From the NCBI GenBank assembly GCA_031290955.1, contig JAISLJ010000103.1:1-10382 (forward strand): 10,382 nt of DNA, read 5' to 3'. Origin of the DNA: Zoogloeaceae bacterium (lineage in GTDB: Bacteria > Pseudomonadota > Gammaproteobacteria > Burkholderiales > Rhodocyclaceae). The translations under genes and the position numbers were made by a program. Below, piece after piece: positions 1 through 7,209 of the stretch. Each line of letters begins with the position of its first letter. Position 1 is the first letter of the stretch. The notes beneath the pieces are model-generated. The model made no database searches. It saw nothing but the letters and a program-made list of their open reading frames with translations, and had not been told where the DNA came from.

Positions 1-287
1 CCACGCTGATCGAGCGGGCGCAAAGCGATCCCAAGCCGCTCTATTTCCGTCCGCAATTCCTCTCCGAATTCCTGCCGCGCTACCTTGCGGAAAGGGAGCT
101 GGACCGCATCGAAGCCGCCGACCCGGATGATTTCATGCGCTGGATTTTCCCGCCTCTCTTTCATGCGCGCATTCCCCGCTATGAAGCCATCGCCCGGCCA
201 TACGGCTACACCGTAACCGCGCGCGACATCGCCCAGGTGCGCGACGAACAGGATTTTTTGCAGCTTCTGGAAACGCGCGTCGCGTAA
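1..287 (+). CDS. C-terminal fragment of an unidentified protein
   Basis: An open frame enters from the left edge (codons start at base 3) and ends at TAA 285-287, giving about 94 C-terminal residues. The frame is clean and uses G/C third positions, so it looks like a real gene. The visible part is soluble and rich in charged residues. It holds an aromatic/proline stretch (LYFRPQFLSEFLPRYLAE), then a segment FMRWIFPPLFHARIPRYEAI, and ends in acidic and hydrophobic residues (VRDEQDFLQLLETRVA). No transmembrane segment, signal or catalytic motif is visible. I do not recognise the family with confidence. It converges with the minus-strand gene ending at 365. The 77 bp between them contain a perfect 12-bp palindrome (TTTACCGGTAAA, 307-318) but no convincing terminator. 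Confidence 0.6.
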   Translation, partial: TLIERAQSDPKPLYFRPQFLSEFLPRYLAERELDRIEAADPDDFMRWIFPPLFHARIPRYEAIARPYGYTVTARDIAQVRDEQDFLQLLETRVA

Positions 288-364
288 AATCCGCCACGAG
301 GCAGGGTTTACCGGTAAAGGTCAAGCGTTTTTTCTGTGGGAGTGCAAAAAAGTTGTGAAAAATG

Positions 365-703
365 TCAGAAATCCACTTGCCCAATGACGTTGCCGTCCAT
401 GTCGCGGATATTGCCGTCAAAATCATCCTCAAGCCGCGGGTAGTGGCCCTTCAGCACGTCCGGGAGTTCATTGTCGAAGCCGATCACGGCGGCCATGTCG
501 GTCTTGTTCTTCGTTGAGGTGAGTTTCCAGCCCCAGGGGATAGGGTGGGCGGACACCGATCCATCCTTGAAACAGCCGAGCACAAAATCCGCGTCACGCC
601 CGGTAACTTCCCCGGTCTCGTCGTCCCAGTCGAAGACAAGGGAATAGTCCCGCGACCATTCGCGGTAGTTGTCACGGGGCGGACAGTTGAAGTGATGCAG
701 CAT
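365..703 (-). CDS. Small acidic hypothetical protein, phage-associated
   Basis: A 112-residue protein of unknown function. It is strongly acidic: about 22 Asp/Glu against about 11 Lys/Arg, with runs such as FDWDDETGE and LEDDFDGN. There is no signal peptide or membrane segment, and aromatic residues are frequent (WSRDY, PWGW). Its ATG lies only 2 bp after the TGA of the HExxH phage-type gene on the same strand, so the two are probably transcribed and translated together. A small acidic protein directly after a phage protein with an enzyme-like C-terminal domain could be an immunity or inhibitor protein. That is inference from position and charge only. It could equally be a phage accessory protein of another kind. 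Confidence 0.55.
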   Translation of the reverse strand: MLHHFNCPPRDNYREWSRDYSLVFDWDDETGEVTGRDADFVLGCFKDGSVSAHPIPWGWKLTSTKNKTDMAAVIGFDNELPDVLKGHYPRLEDDFDGNIRDMDGNVIGQVDF

Positions 704-705
704 GG

Positions 706-1683
706 TCAGGGCTTCCAGTTAAACAAGATGCCGACAACGAAGTCGAATATCTCTCTATCATTATTATAGAGCTTTTCAAACCATTTGCCAGATTCTTTGG
801 TTTTATAACCGGAAAGCACGGTCTTGAAGCCCATAGTCATCACTTCCAGCGGCTCGCCGCCGTATTCCTTCCCCCAGTAATTCTTGATGTAATGGTCGCG
901 GCGGGTGAGTTCGTTCTTCCCGTACCCGACAAGCGGTTCCAGTTTATCCAGGCTTTCCAGTGGGGCGTGCCCTGTGCGCCGGAGGTGCAGTTCCTTGAAT
1001 AGCTTCTGTAGCCTTGGATGGGCGTTTTGCAGGCGATGGGCGTACTCATGGATGGCATTTCCCACATCATCCCTGACGACAATGTAGCCCGCATTCTTCT
1101 CCACTGTGACCACGCCGAAATCGCGGAAATTAACGAGGGTTCCTACCGGATATTGGCTATTGTCAATCGTATGGTGCCAGCCGCGCCCGTTTGTGTTGAG
1201 TTTCGTGTACAGCGGCCCGAGGTTGTCCGCCTCCGCCACCCATGAGGCCGGGTAGTGCCGCGAGGCCTGGCGCACCAAATCAGCGCCTTTGCCGCTGCTT
1301 GCAATGGTGGCGGCCCGCCCGGTTCCCACTTGGGCATTCAGGAGCGCCATGAGGTCATTGTAGAGTTGTGCCATGTCATTTGCGGGCAGTGTGCTGGTGA
1401 TTTCCTTGCCCGCCTTGATATAGGCTTCCGGCGGCAGGATAAATGACATATCCTTCTTGAAATCCTGCGCCAGTTGCGTGGGCAGGTTCGCGGCCTTGTT
1501 CGCAACGATCTGCTGCTGTTGTTGCGCCAGGGAAGCGCCGGGCGCGTAGTTCCAGCCCTTGTCGATGCCGGGCAGGTTGCCCTTGGCGTTGACGCCGGGC
1601 CGGTCTGGCCTGCGAGCCAATGGCGCGCCTTGCCTGGAAGTTCTTCCTCCTGCTTCCTGAATCAACGCACCGTTTTGGTGCAT
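706..1683 (-). CDS. 5'-truncated phage head morphogenesis (Mu gpF-like) protein with C-terminal HExxH domain
   Basis: Taking the ATG at 1683 gives 325 residues. Near residues 32-52 the segment NLPGIDKGWNYAPGASLA resembles the stretch that follows the conserved core of Mu gpF/SPP1 gp7-like minor head proteins. The core itself, expected before it, is missing, so the gene looks cut at its 5' end. The C-terminal half has HEYAH (residues 212-216, bases 1036-1050), an HExxH zinc-metallopeptidase-like motif. About 65 residues later GGEPLEVMTMGF could supply a glutamate third ligand (E280), then FDFVVGIL closes the domain. The frame stays open upstream to a GTG at 1797, but that stretch contains the urtA promoter and activator sites and does not look like phage protein. 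Even the ATG at 1683 lies in the distal NtrC-type site and has no clear ribosome site. Expression is doubtful. The metallopeptidase reading is inferred from motifs. Confidence 0.5.
   Translation of the reverse strand: MHQNGALIQEAGGRTSRQGAPLARRPDRPGVNAKGNLPGIDKGWNYAPGASLAQQQQQIVANKAANLPTQLAQDFKKDMSFILPPEAYIKAGKEITSTLPANDMAQLYNDLMALLNAQVGTGRAATIASSGKGADLVRQASRHYPASWVAEADNLGPLYTKLNTNGRGWHHTIDNSQYPVGTLVNFRDFGVVTVEKNAGYIVVRDDVGNAIHEYAHRLQNAHPRLQKLFKELHLRRTGHAPLESLDKLEPLVGYGKNELTRRDHYIKNYWGKEYGGEPLEVMTMGFKTVLSGYKTKESGKWFEKLYNNDREIFDFVVGILFNWKP
1666..1682 (+). promoter_or_regulatory. NtrC-type enhancer site I (distal) of the urt operon
   Basis: The sequence CGCACCGTTTTGGTGCA matches the enteric NtrC consensus TGCACC-N5-GGTGCA at 11 of 12 defined positions. 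Its centre is about 144 bp before the predicted sigma-54 start, close to the -140 site of E. coli glnAp2. NtrC activates sigma-54 polymerase under nitrogen limitation, which fits a urea-uptake operon. Binding is inferred from sequence only. Confidence 0.7.
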
Positions 1684-1697
1684 TAGGCGTTCGGGCG

Positions 1698-1714
1698 AGC
1701 ACCAGACATGTGAT
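1698..1714 (+). promoter_or_regulatory. NtrC-type enhancer site II (proximal), weaker
   Basis: AGCACCAGACATGTGAT has one intact half-site (GCACC) and a degenerate second half, for 8 of 12 consensus positions. On its own it would be weak. Its centre lies exactly 32 bp (three helical turns) from the distal site and about -112 from the predicted start, the same spacing as the paired sites of glnAp2. That geometry is the main reason to call it. Confidence 0.55.
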
Positions 1715-1791
1715 CCCGGCCCCTCTCCCGCCGATGCAACGAAAATGCAGCGGGTCATGCAGACAGCGAAACCTCCCGTTCCGATGGGATC

Positions 1792-1806
1792 TGGCACGAT
1801 TTCTGC
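1792..1806 (+). promoter_or_regulatory. Sigma-54 (RpoN) promoter of urtA
   Basis: TGGCACG-ATTT-CTGC matches the -24/-12 consensus TGGCACG-N4-TTGC at all but one defined base (C for T before the -12 GC). The GG and GC are at the required spacing. The predicted start is near 1818, leaving an untranslated leader of about 50 bases before the ATG of urtA at 1870. A purine-rich ribosome site (TTGGGAGA) lies around 1856-1863. Together with the upstream NtrC-type sites this indicates induction under nitrogen limitation. Confidence 0.75.
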
Positions 1807-1869
1807 GAGGCTGGGCAGGCGGCTTGTTGCCGTTTTGTTGATCCATTCACGATTCTTGGGAGACTCATC

Positions 1870-3147
1870 ATGAAACGTCGTTCATTTTTCAAATCCACAT
1901 TGTCGGCCATTGCCCTGTCCGTCATGACCATCGGTTCCGCGCCCGCGTGGACGGCGGAGGACACAATCAAGGTGGGCGTCCTGCATTCGCTTTCCGGCAC
2001 CATGGCGATCTCGGAAACCGTGCTGAAGGATGTGGCCTTGATGGCGATCGACGAAATCAACGCCAAGGGCGGTGTGCTGGGCAGGAAACTGGAACCCGTG
2101 GTGGTGGACCCTGCCTCCAACTGGCCGTTGTTCGCTGAAAAGGCGCGGCAACTGATTACCCAGGACAAGGTTGCTGTGGTGTTTGGCTGTTGGACTTCCG
2201 TGTCGCGCAAGTCCGTATTGCCCGTGTTTGAGGAATTGAACGGGTTGTTGTTCTACCCGGTGCAGTATGAAGGCGAGGAGCTTTCCAAGAACGTGTTCTA
2301 TACCGGCGCAGCGCCCAACCAGCAGGCCATTCCCGCCGTGGAATATCTGATGAGCAAGGATGGCGGCGAGGCCCGGCGCTTCGTGCTCCTGGGCACCGAC
2401 TACGTGTATCCGCGCACGACCAATAAGATCCTGCGCGCTTTCCTGAAGAGCAAGGGTGTTGCCGACGCTGATATCCTGGAAGAATATACGCCTTTCGGTC
2501 ACAGCGATTACCAGACCATCATCGCCAACATCAAGCGTTTCGCGTCGGCGGGAAAACGGACGGCGGTCATTTCCACCATCAACGGCGATTCCAATGTGCC
2601 CTTCTACAAGGAATTGGGGAACCAGGGCCTGAAAGCGACGGATGTGCCGGTCGTGGCGTTCTCGGTGGGCGAGGAAGAATTGCGCGGCGTGGATACCAAG
2701 CCGCTGGTGGGCCATCTCGCGTCCTGGAACTATTTCATGAGCCTCAGGAATCCGACCAACGACGCTTTCAGGAAGCAGTGGGCCGAATACGCCAAGGCGA
2801 AAAAACTGCCCGGCGCAGCCAAACCCCTGACCAATGATCCGATGGAAGCTACCTACATTGGCATCCATCTGTGGGCGCAGGCTGTGGAGAAAGCGAAGTC
2901 GACCGATACCAACAAGGTGATCGCCGCCATGGGCAATCAGGAATTCAACGCGCCGAATGGCTTCAAGGTCCGCATGGACGCGAAAAACCATCACCTCCAT
3001 AAACCCGTGTTCGTGGGTGAAATCCGCCCGAATGGTCAGTTCAACGTGGTCTGGAAGACTTCCGGCCCGATCAAGGCGCAGCCCTGGAGTCCCTTCATCA
3101 CGGGCAATGAGAAAAAGAAGGACGAACCGGACGGGCGCTCGAAATAA
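1870..3147 (+). CDS. urtA: Urea ABC transporter, periplasmic urea-binding protein UrtA
   Basis: A 425-residue protein of usual UrtA length. It is the periplasmic receptor that captures urea, or short-chain amides in related proteins, and delivers it to the UrtBC channel. A signal peptide is clear: MKRR, a hydrophobic stretch to about residue 22, then likely cleavage after APAWTA (residue 29). The mature protein is a type I Leu/Ile/Val-family binding protein. It begins IKVGVLHSLSGTMAIS and carries the UrtA-typical stretches VVVDPASNWPLFAEKARQL, VFGCWTSVSRKSVLPVFEE and NGLLFYPVQYEGEE, then NDPMEATYIGI and HHLHKPVFVGEI near the C-terminus. The start ATG follows GGGAG with good spacing. It is the first gene of the operon, behind a sigma-54 promoter. 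The last ten residues (KKKDEPDGRSK) are a charged tail and look unstructured. The identification is firm. Confidence 0.96.
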   Translation: MKRRSFFKSTLSAIALSVMTIGSAPAWTAEDTIKVGVLHSLSGTMAISETVLKDVALMAIDEINAKGGVLGRKLEPVVVDPASNWPLFAEKARQLITQDKVAVVFGCWTSVSRKSVLPVFEELNGLLFYPVQYEGEELSKNVFYTGAAPNQQAIPAVEYLMSKDGGEARRFVLLGTDYVYPRTTNKILRAFLKSKGVADADILEEYTPFGHSDYQTIIANIKRFASAGKRTAVISTINGDSNVPFYKELGNQGLKATDVPVVAFSVGEEELRGVDTKPLVGHLASWNYFMSLRNPTNDAFRKQWAEYAKAKKLPGAAKPLTNDPMEATYIGIHLWAQAVEKAKSTDTNKVIAAMGNQEFNAPNGFKVRMDAKNHHLHKPVFVGEIRPNGQFNVVWKTSGPIKAQPWSPFITGNEKKKDEPDGRSK

Positions 3148-3164
3148 GCCCGCCTCAGTTTCCT

Positions 3165-3190
3165 CTGCCCGAAGGAATTTTTCCGGGCAG
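3165..3190 (+). promoter_or_regulatory. Hairpin in the urtA-urtB gap
   Basis: CTGCCCG (3165-3171) can pair with CGGGCAG (3184-3190) around a 12-base loop, 17 bases after the urtA stop. It is followed by G-rich sequence, not a run of T, so it is not a standard intrinsic terminator. A second, weaker GC stem (CCCCG 3226-3230 with CGGGG 3241-3245) encloses a T-run. The 126-bp gap is the longest between genes from urtA to ureC. A structure here could partly stop transcription or protect the urtA message, so that the receptor is made in excess of the membrane parts. Role inferred. Confidence 0.4.
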
Positions 3191-3273
3191 GGGGTCTGCG
3201 CCCGCAAGGTTTCTCCTGACTTTCCCCCCGTGTTTTTTACCGGGGCTTCGCCAAGACATGAATTGAAACAGAC

Positions 3274-4905
3274 ATGCTGCGTTCTTCTTTCTCTTTGTTC
3301 TCTTTGCCGACATTCGTCTTCCGGCTGGCAGTGGTCTGGCTCTTGTTCTGCTTCTCCTTGGGCGCGGAAGCGCGGCCCGATGCCGGGCAACTGACCGCGC
3401 TCGCCGCCGGGGATAACGACGCCAAGATCGCGGCGCTTCAGCAACTCGCCGCCCAGGCGGAAACAGACGCCCTGCCGGTTCTGGAAGCCTTGCAGGATGA
3501 CGCGCTCTACCTCTTTGGGCAATCCGTGCTGATCGCCCGCGCCGATGGCGGCGCGGTGGACGCCCTGACGGACGAAGTGCTCGCGGAACTGCCTGCCGAT
3601 GCGGAAAACATCACGATCAACAACCGGGTGCGCGGCGCGCTCGCCGTGACGCTGGCCGCCATCCGCCTTGCCTCGAATCACGCCAGCACACGCCTGGAGG
3701 CGATCGAGGCATTGCGCGCCAATCCCGACGCCGCGCTGCTGCCGCTGCTTGACCGGGCATGGGCAAAGGAAGAAAACGCCAGCATCAGGAAGCGGATCGA
3801 AATCACCCGCGCCATGATGCGCTTGCAGGACACGGATAGGGCCGTGCGCCTGGAGGCGATCCAGACGCTGGGACAAACCAGCGATCCCGCCAACCGGCAA
3901 TTGCTGGAACCCTTGCTGGCAAAGGACGCGGCGGGGATGGACCCGGAACTCCGCGCCGCCGCCCAGAAAGCGGTGACACAGATCAACAACCGCCTGGCGC
4001 GCGGCGAGATCCTGGGCGGCATCTTCTCCGGCCTCTCGCTGGGCAGCATCCTGTTGCTCGCCGCTCTGGGGCTTGCGGTGATCTACGGACTGATGGGCGT
4101 CATCAACATGGCGCATGGCGAACTCATCATGATCGGCGCCTATGCCACATATGTTACGCAGACGCTGGTGCGCGGGCATGCGCCGGGCTGGTTCGATTGG
4201 TATCCGCTCCTGGCGCTGCCTGTCTCCTTCCTTGCTGCGGCGCTGGTCGGGATCGCAATGGAGCGCCTCGTGATCCGCCATCTCTATGGGCGACCGCTGG
4301 AAACCCTGCTGGCCACCTGGGGCATCAGCCTCATCCTGATCCAGACGGTGCGCACCTTCTTCGGGGCGCAGAATGTCGCGGTGGAAAATCCCGCCTGGCT
4401 CTCCGGCGGCATCGAGATCTATTCCAACCTGATCCTGCCCTACAACCGCATCGCCATCATTGTTTTCGCGGCGGCAGTCGTCCTCGCGGTGGCGCTCCTG
4501 CTTGCCCGCAGCCGCATGGGCCTTTTCGTCCGCGCCGTGACGCAGAACCGGCCCATGGCGCGCTGCATGGGCGTGCCCACGGGCCGCGTGGACGCGCTCA
4601 CCTTTGGCCTGGGCGCGGGCATTGCCGGGCTGGCGGGTTCCGCCTTGTCGCAAATCGGCAATGTCGGCCCGGAACTGGGGCAGGGCTATATCGTGGATTC
4701 GTTCATGGTGGTGGTGCTGGGCGGCGTCGGGCAGATTGCGGGCGCGGTCTATGCCGCGCTGGGGCTGGGCGTCCTGAGCAAGTTCATTGAAGGCTTTGCG
4801 GGCGCGGTGCTGGCGAAAATCGCCATCCTCCTCATGATTATCGCCTTCATCCAGAAGCGTCCCCAGGGCATTTTCGCGCTCAAGGGCCGTTTCGCCGAGC
4901 AGTGA
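3274..4905 (+). CDS. urtB: Urea ABC transporter, permease UrtB
   Basis: A 543-residue inner-membrane permease, one half of the urea channel. It has the two-part build of proteobacterial UrtB. A signal-like hydrophobic N-terminus (residues 14-32) precedes a roughly 200-residue, alanine-rich helical-repeat region (about 37-240, HEAT-like, probably periplasmic). From about 245 follows a LivH-type membrane domain with several hydrophobic segments (LGSILLLAALGLAVIYGL, the conserved VINMAHGELIMIGAY, later VLAVALLLARSRMG and FMVVVLGGVGQIAGA). It ends with KGRFAEQ. The ATG at 3274 is preceded by only weak purines (GAAACAGAC), so translation initiation may be modest. The next gene, urtC, begins 11 bases after the stop. 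The family call is firm; the periplasmic placement of the repeat region is inferred from the leader. Confidence 0.95.
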   Translation: MLRSSFSLFSLPTFVFRLAVVWLLFCFSLGAEARPDAGQLTALAAGDNDAKIAALQQLAAQAETDALPVLEALQDDALYLFGQSVLIARADGGAVDALTDEVLAELPADAENITINNRVRGALAVTLAAIRLASNHASTRLEAIEALRANPDAALLPLLDRAWAKEENASIRKRIEITRAMMRLQDTDRAVRLEAIQTLGQTSDPANRQLLEPLLAKDAAGMDPELRAAAQKAVTQINNRLARGEILGGIFSGLSLGSILLLAALGLAVIYGLMGVINMAHGELIMIGAYATYVTQTLVRGHAPGWFDWYPLLALPVSFLAAALVGIAMERLVIRHLYGRPLETLLATWGISLILIQTVRTFFGAQNVAVENPAWLSGGIEIYSNLILPYNRIAIIVFAAAVVLAVALLLARSRMGLFVRAVTQNRPMARCMGVPTGRVDALTFGLGAGIAGLAGSALSQIGNVGPELGQGYIVDSFMVVVLGGVGQIAGAVYAALGLGVLSKFIEGFAGAVLAKIAILLMIIAFIQKRPQGIFALKGRFAEQ

Positions 4906-4916
4906 GGGAAATCATC

Positions 4917-6002
4917 ATGCTGGAAAAAACCTGGGTTTTTCGTCTTCTTGGCCCCAAAGGCTGGAGCGGTCTCGCCCTTTTCGCCTGTCTGGCGCTGGTC
5001 GCGGTTCCCTTTTTCAACCTCGCCTTCCCGGAAGGACACGCGCTCTATCTTTCGACCCATTGGGTGACCCTGATCGGCAAGATCATGTGCTACGCCATCG
5101 TGGCGCTGGCGATGGACCTGGTCTGGGGCTACACCGGCATCCTCTCGCTGGGACACGGCGTTTTCTTCGCCTTGGGCGGCTACGCGATGGGCATGTATTT
5201 GATGCGCGCCATTGATCCCGCCGGGCTGCCGCCATTCATGGTCTTCCTGGATTGGCAAAGCCTGCCCTGGTTCTGGCAGGGAACGCAGCATTTTCTGTAC
5301 GCGATCTTCCTGGTTGTGTTCGTGCCGGGTTTGCTGGCCTTCCTTTTCGGCTTTTTCGCTTTTCGTTCGCGCATCAAGGGCGTCTATTTTTCCATCATCA
5401 CCCAGGCGATGACGCTCGCGGCCATGCTCCTTTTCTTCCGCAACGAGACCGGCTTTGGCGGCAACAATGGCTTTACCGGCTTCCAGTCGATCCTTGGCCA
5501 TTCCATCACCGCGCCCGAAACGCGCGTTGTGCTGTTCGCGCTGACCGCCCTGACCCTGATCTTCTTCCTGCTCCTGGGACGTTACATCGTGACCTCCCGG
5601 CTGGGGCGCGTGCTGATGGCCATCCGCGACGCCGAATCCCGCGTCATGTTTTCCGGCTACGATCCCCTGCCCTACAAGCTCTTCATCTGGACGCTCTCGG
5701 CGGTGATCTGCGCCATTGCCGGCGCCCTGTTCGTGCCGCAGGTGGGCATCATCAATCCCGGCGAGATGTCGCCCGCCAATTCCATCGAAATCGCCATCTG
5801 GGTCGCCGTTGGCGGACGCGGCACGCTGGTGGGGCCGCTCATCGGCGCAGGCGTCATCAATGGCGTGAAAAGCTGGTTTACCGTGAGCTTTCCCGAATAC
5901 TGGCTCTATGTCCTGGGATTCATTTTCATTCTGGTGACGCTCTTCCTGCCACGCGGCATTGCGGGTCTCGCCGGGCGCTTCGCAAAGGAACAGAAGGCAT
6001 GA
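4917..6002 (+). CDS. urtC: Urea ABC transporter, permease UrtC
   Basis: A 361-residue LivM-type inner-membrane permease that pairs with UrtB. Hydrophobic segments cover most of its length: residues 18-36, 52-70, 84-96, 126-150, and several after 200. Conserved permease landmarks are present: MDLVWGYTGILSLGHGVFFALGGY (about 66-89, cited as family-typical), the loop FRSRIKGVYFSIITQA, NNGFTGF, and VGGRGTLVGPLIGAGVING near the C-terminus. I chose ATG 4917 because GAGGGAA (4904-4910) sits 6 bases upstream as its ribosome site. The in-frame GTG at 4902 would place that site inside the gene. Its TGA overlaps the ATG of urtD by 4 bp (ATGA), so translation of the two is probably coupled. Confidence 0.95.
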   Translation: MLEKTWVFRLLGPKGWSGLALFACLALVAVPFFNLAFPEGHALYLSTHWVTLIGKIMCYAIVALAMDLVWGYTGILSLGHGVFFALGGYAMGMYLMRAIDPAGLPPFMVFLDWQSLPWFWQGTQHFLYAIFLVVFVPGLLAFLFGFFAFRSRIKGVYFSIITQAMTLAAMLLFFRNETGFGGNNGFTGFQSILGHSITAPETRVVLFALTALTLIFFLLLGRYIVTSRLGRVLMAIRDAESRVMFSGYDPLPYKLFIWTLSAVICAIAGALFVPQVGIINPGEMSPANSIEIAIWVAVGGRGTLVGPLIGAGVINGVKSWFTVSFPEYWLYVLGFIFILVTLFLPRGIAGLAGRFAKEQKA

Positions 6003-6841
6003 ATGCCCTTGATGCAATACGCCAGGACAGCGACACCGACAACATCAGCGGCGACGCAACCGGCATCGGCCATGTGATCGAGCCGGGCGTGCTCGACACC
6101 ACGCACGGCCCCATCCTCTATCTTGAGGACATCACCGTCAGTTTTGATGGTTTCAAGGCGCTGAACGCGCTGACGCTCACCATCGACCGCGGCGAACTGC
6201 ACTGCATCATCGGCCCCAATGGCGCGGGCAAGACCACGATGATGGATGTCATCACCGGCAAGACCCGGCCGGATTCCGGCACGGCCTTCTTCGGGCAGAC
6301 CATCGACCTCACCCGCTTGAACGAGCCGCAGATCGCCCAGGCGGGCATTGGCCGCAAGTTCCAGAAGCCGACGGTGTTCGAGGAACTGACGGTGTACGAA
6401 AACCTCGCGCTGGCGATGAAGACCGACAAAAGTATCTGGGCGAGCCTGTTTTTCCGGCTAAATGGCGAGCAACGCGCCAGGATCGACGAAATCCTGGCGC
6501 TCATCCGCCTTGCCGACGAAGCGCGTCGGCAGGCAGGGATGCTCGCGCACGGGCAGAAACAGTGGCTGGAAATCGGCATGCTGCTCATGCAGGAGCCACA
6601 ACTGCTCCTGCTCGACGAACCCGCCGCCGGCATGACCGACGAGGAGACCGCCCGCAGCGGCGAACTTTTCTTGTCGCTGGCCGGGCGCTATACGCTCATC
6701 GTCGTGGAGCACGACATGGAATTCATCCGCCAGATCTCGCGCCGGGTCACGGTGCTGCACGAAGGCAGTGTGCTCGCTTCGGGCACGCTCGACCAGGTGC
6801 AGGCCGACGAGCGCGTGATCGAAGTCTATCTGGGGCGCTGA
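5999..6841 (+). CDS. urtD: Urea ABC transporter, ATP-binding protein UrtD
   Basis: A 280-residue cytoplasmic ATPase, LivG-like, that drives urea import with UrtE. Visible motifs are Walker A GPNGAGKT (72-79), the Q-loop at Q122 (RKFQKPTVFEELTVYENL), the signature LAHGQKQWLEIGM (182-194), Walker B LLLLDE (202-207) and the switch histidine in VVEHDM (H238). The signature differs from LSGGQ, but an xxHGQKQ form is usual in UrtD. About 36 polar residues precede the ABC domain, which starts at GPILYLEDITVSFDGFKALN; such short N-terminal extensions occur in this family. The start ATG overlaps the urtC stop, with AAGGA upstream. The frame is open much further upstream, but that part lies inside urtC. 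After the stop there is a 51-bp gap to ureA without promoter or terminator features. Confidence 0.95.
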   Translation: MNALDAIRQDSDTDNISGDATGIGHVIEPGVLDTTHGPILYLEDITVSFDGFKALNALTLTIDRGELHCIIGPNGAGKTTMMDVITGKTRPDSGTAFFGQTIDLTRLNEPQIAQAGIGRKFQKPTVFEELTVYENLALAMKTDKSIWASLFFRLNGEQRARIDEILALIRLADEARRQAGMLAHGQKQWLEIGMLLMQEPQLLLLDEPAAGMTDEETARSGELFLSLAGRYTLIVVEHDMEFIRQISRRVTVLHEGSVLASGTLDQVQADERVIEVYLGR

Positions 6842-6892
6842 CACCGAAGCCGCCCGACAAACCGCTTGATCAACAGGAGAGGAGAACCAAGC

Positions 6893-7195
6893 ATGCACTT
6901 GACGCCACGGGAAATCGAAAAACTGATGCTGCACACGGCAGGCGAACTCGCCAAGGCGAGAAAGGCCCGCGGTCTGAAGCTCAATTACGTGGAAGCCATT
7001 GCCTACATCTCATCGGAACTGATGGAATTGGCGCGCGACGGAAAAAGCGTGCGCGAGCTTCAGGAGCTGGGGACAACGCTCCTTGGCAAGGAAGATGTCA
7101 TGGAAGGCACGGCGGAAATGATTCCAACCGTGCAGATCGAAGCCACCTTTGACGACGGCACCAAGCTCGTCACGGTGCACCACCCGATCCGCTGA
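6893..7195 (+). CDS. ureA: Urease gamma subunit UreA
   Basis: Exactly 100 residues, the standard UreA length. It is the smallest of three subunits of the nickel urease, which hydrolyses urea to ammonia and carbamate in the cytoplasm. The family pattern is complete: HLTPREIEKLMLHTAGELA, RARGLKLNYVEA-like residues (here KARGLKLNYVEAIAYIS), GKEDVMEGTAEMIPTVQIEATF, and VTVHHPIR at the end. The start ATG 6893 is chosen because it gives the canonical MHLTPRE start and has a strong doubled ribosome site (AGGAGAGGAGAA, 6875-6886) at the right distance. An earlier in-frame start at 6866 would remove that site from the leader. UreD usually precedes ureA in proteobacteria; it is absent here and urtD takes its place. 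Confidence 0.97.
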   Translation: MHLTPREIEKLMLHTAGELAKARKARGLKLNYVEAIAYISSELMELARDGKSVRELQELGTTLLGKEDVMEGTAEMIPTVQIEATFDDGTKLVTVHHPIR

Positions 7196-7209
7196 AAAAG
7201 GAGAACAGC

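Noticed and set aside
288..364. CRISPR, tRNA or attachment site in the convergent gap before the phage patch
   Set aside because: Only a single 12-bp palindrome and short A and T runs are present; no tRNA fold or repeat copy elsewhere in the window was seen.
1684..1797. N-terminal extension of the phage-type gene to the GTG at 1797
   Set aside because: This stretch holds the NtrC-type sites and the -24 element of the urtA promoter and encodes no recognisable phage sequence.
1882..4653. A 923-codon open frame on the minus strand across urtA and urtB
   Set aside because: It is antisense to two clear transporter genes. Its protein is rich in His, Arg, Gln and Gly, as expected for a shadow of GC-biased codons, and shows no domain.
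4902..4916. GTG start for urtC, 15 bases earlier
   Set aside because: It would overlap the urtB stop and absorb the GAGGGAA ribosome site that serves the ATG at 4917.
5252..5998. Upstream in-frame extension of urtD
   Set aside because: It overlaps urtC in another frame and reads as Arg/His-rich noise. UrtD-like sequence begins only after the ATG at 5999, which overlaps the urtC stop in ATGA form.
6539..6577. Apparent loss of the ABC signature in UrtD (LAHGQ instead of LSGGQ)
   Set aside because: An HGQKQ-type signature is normal in UrtD, so it is not a defect.
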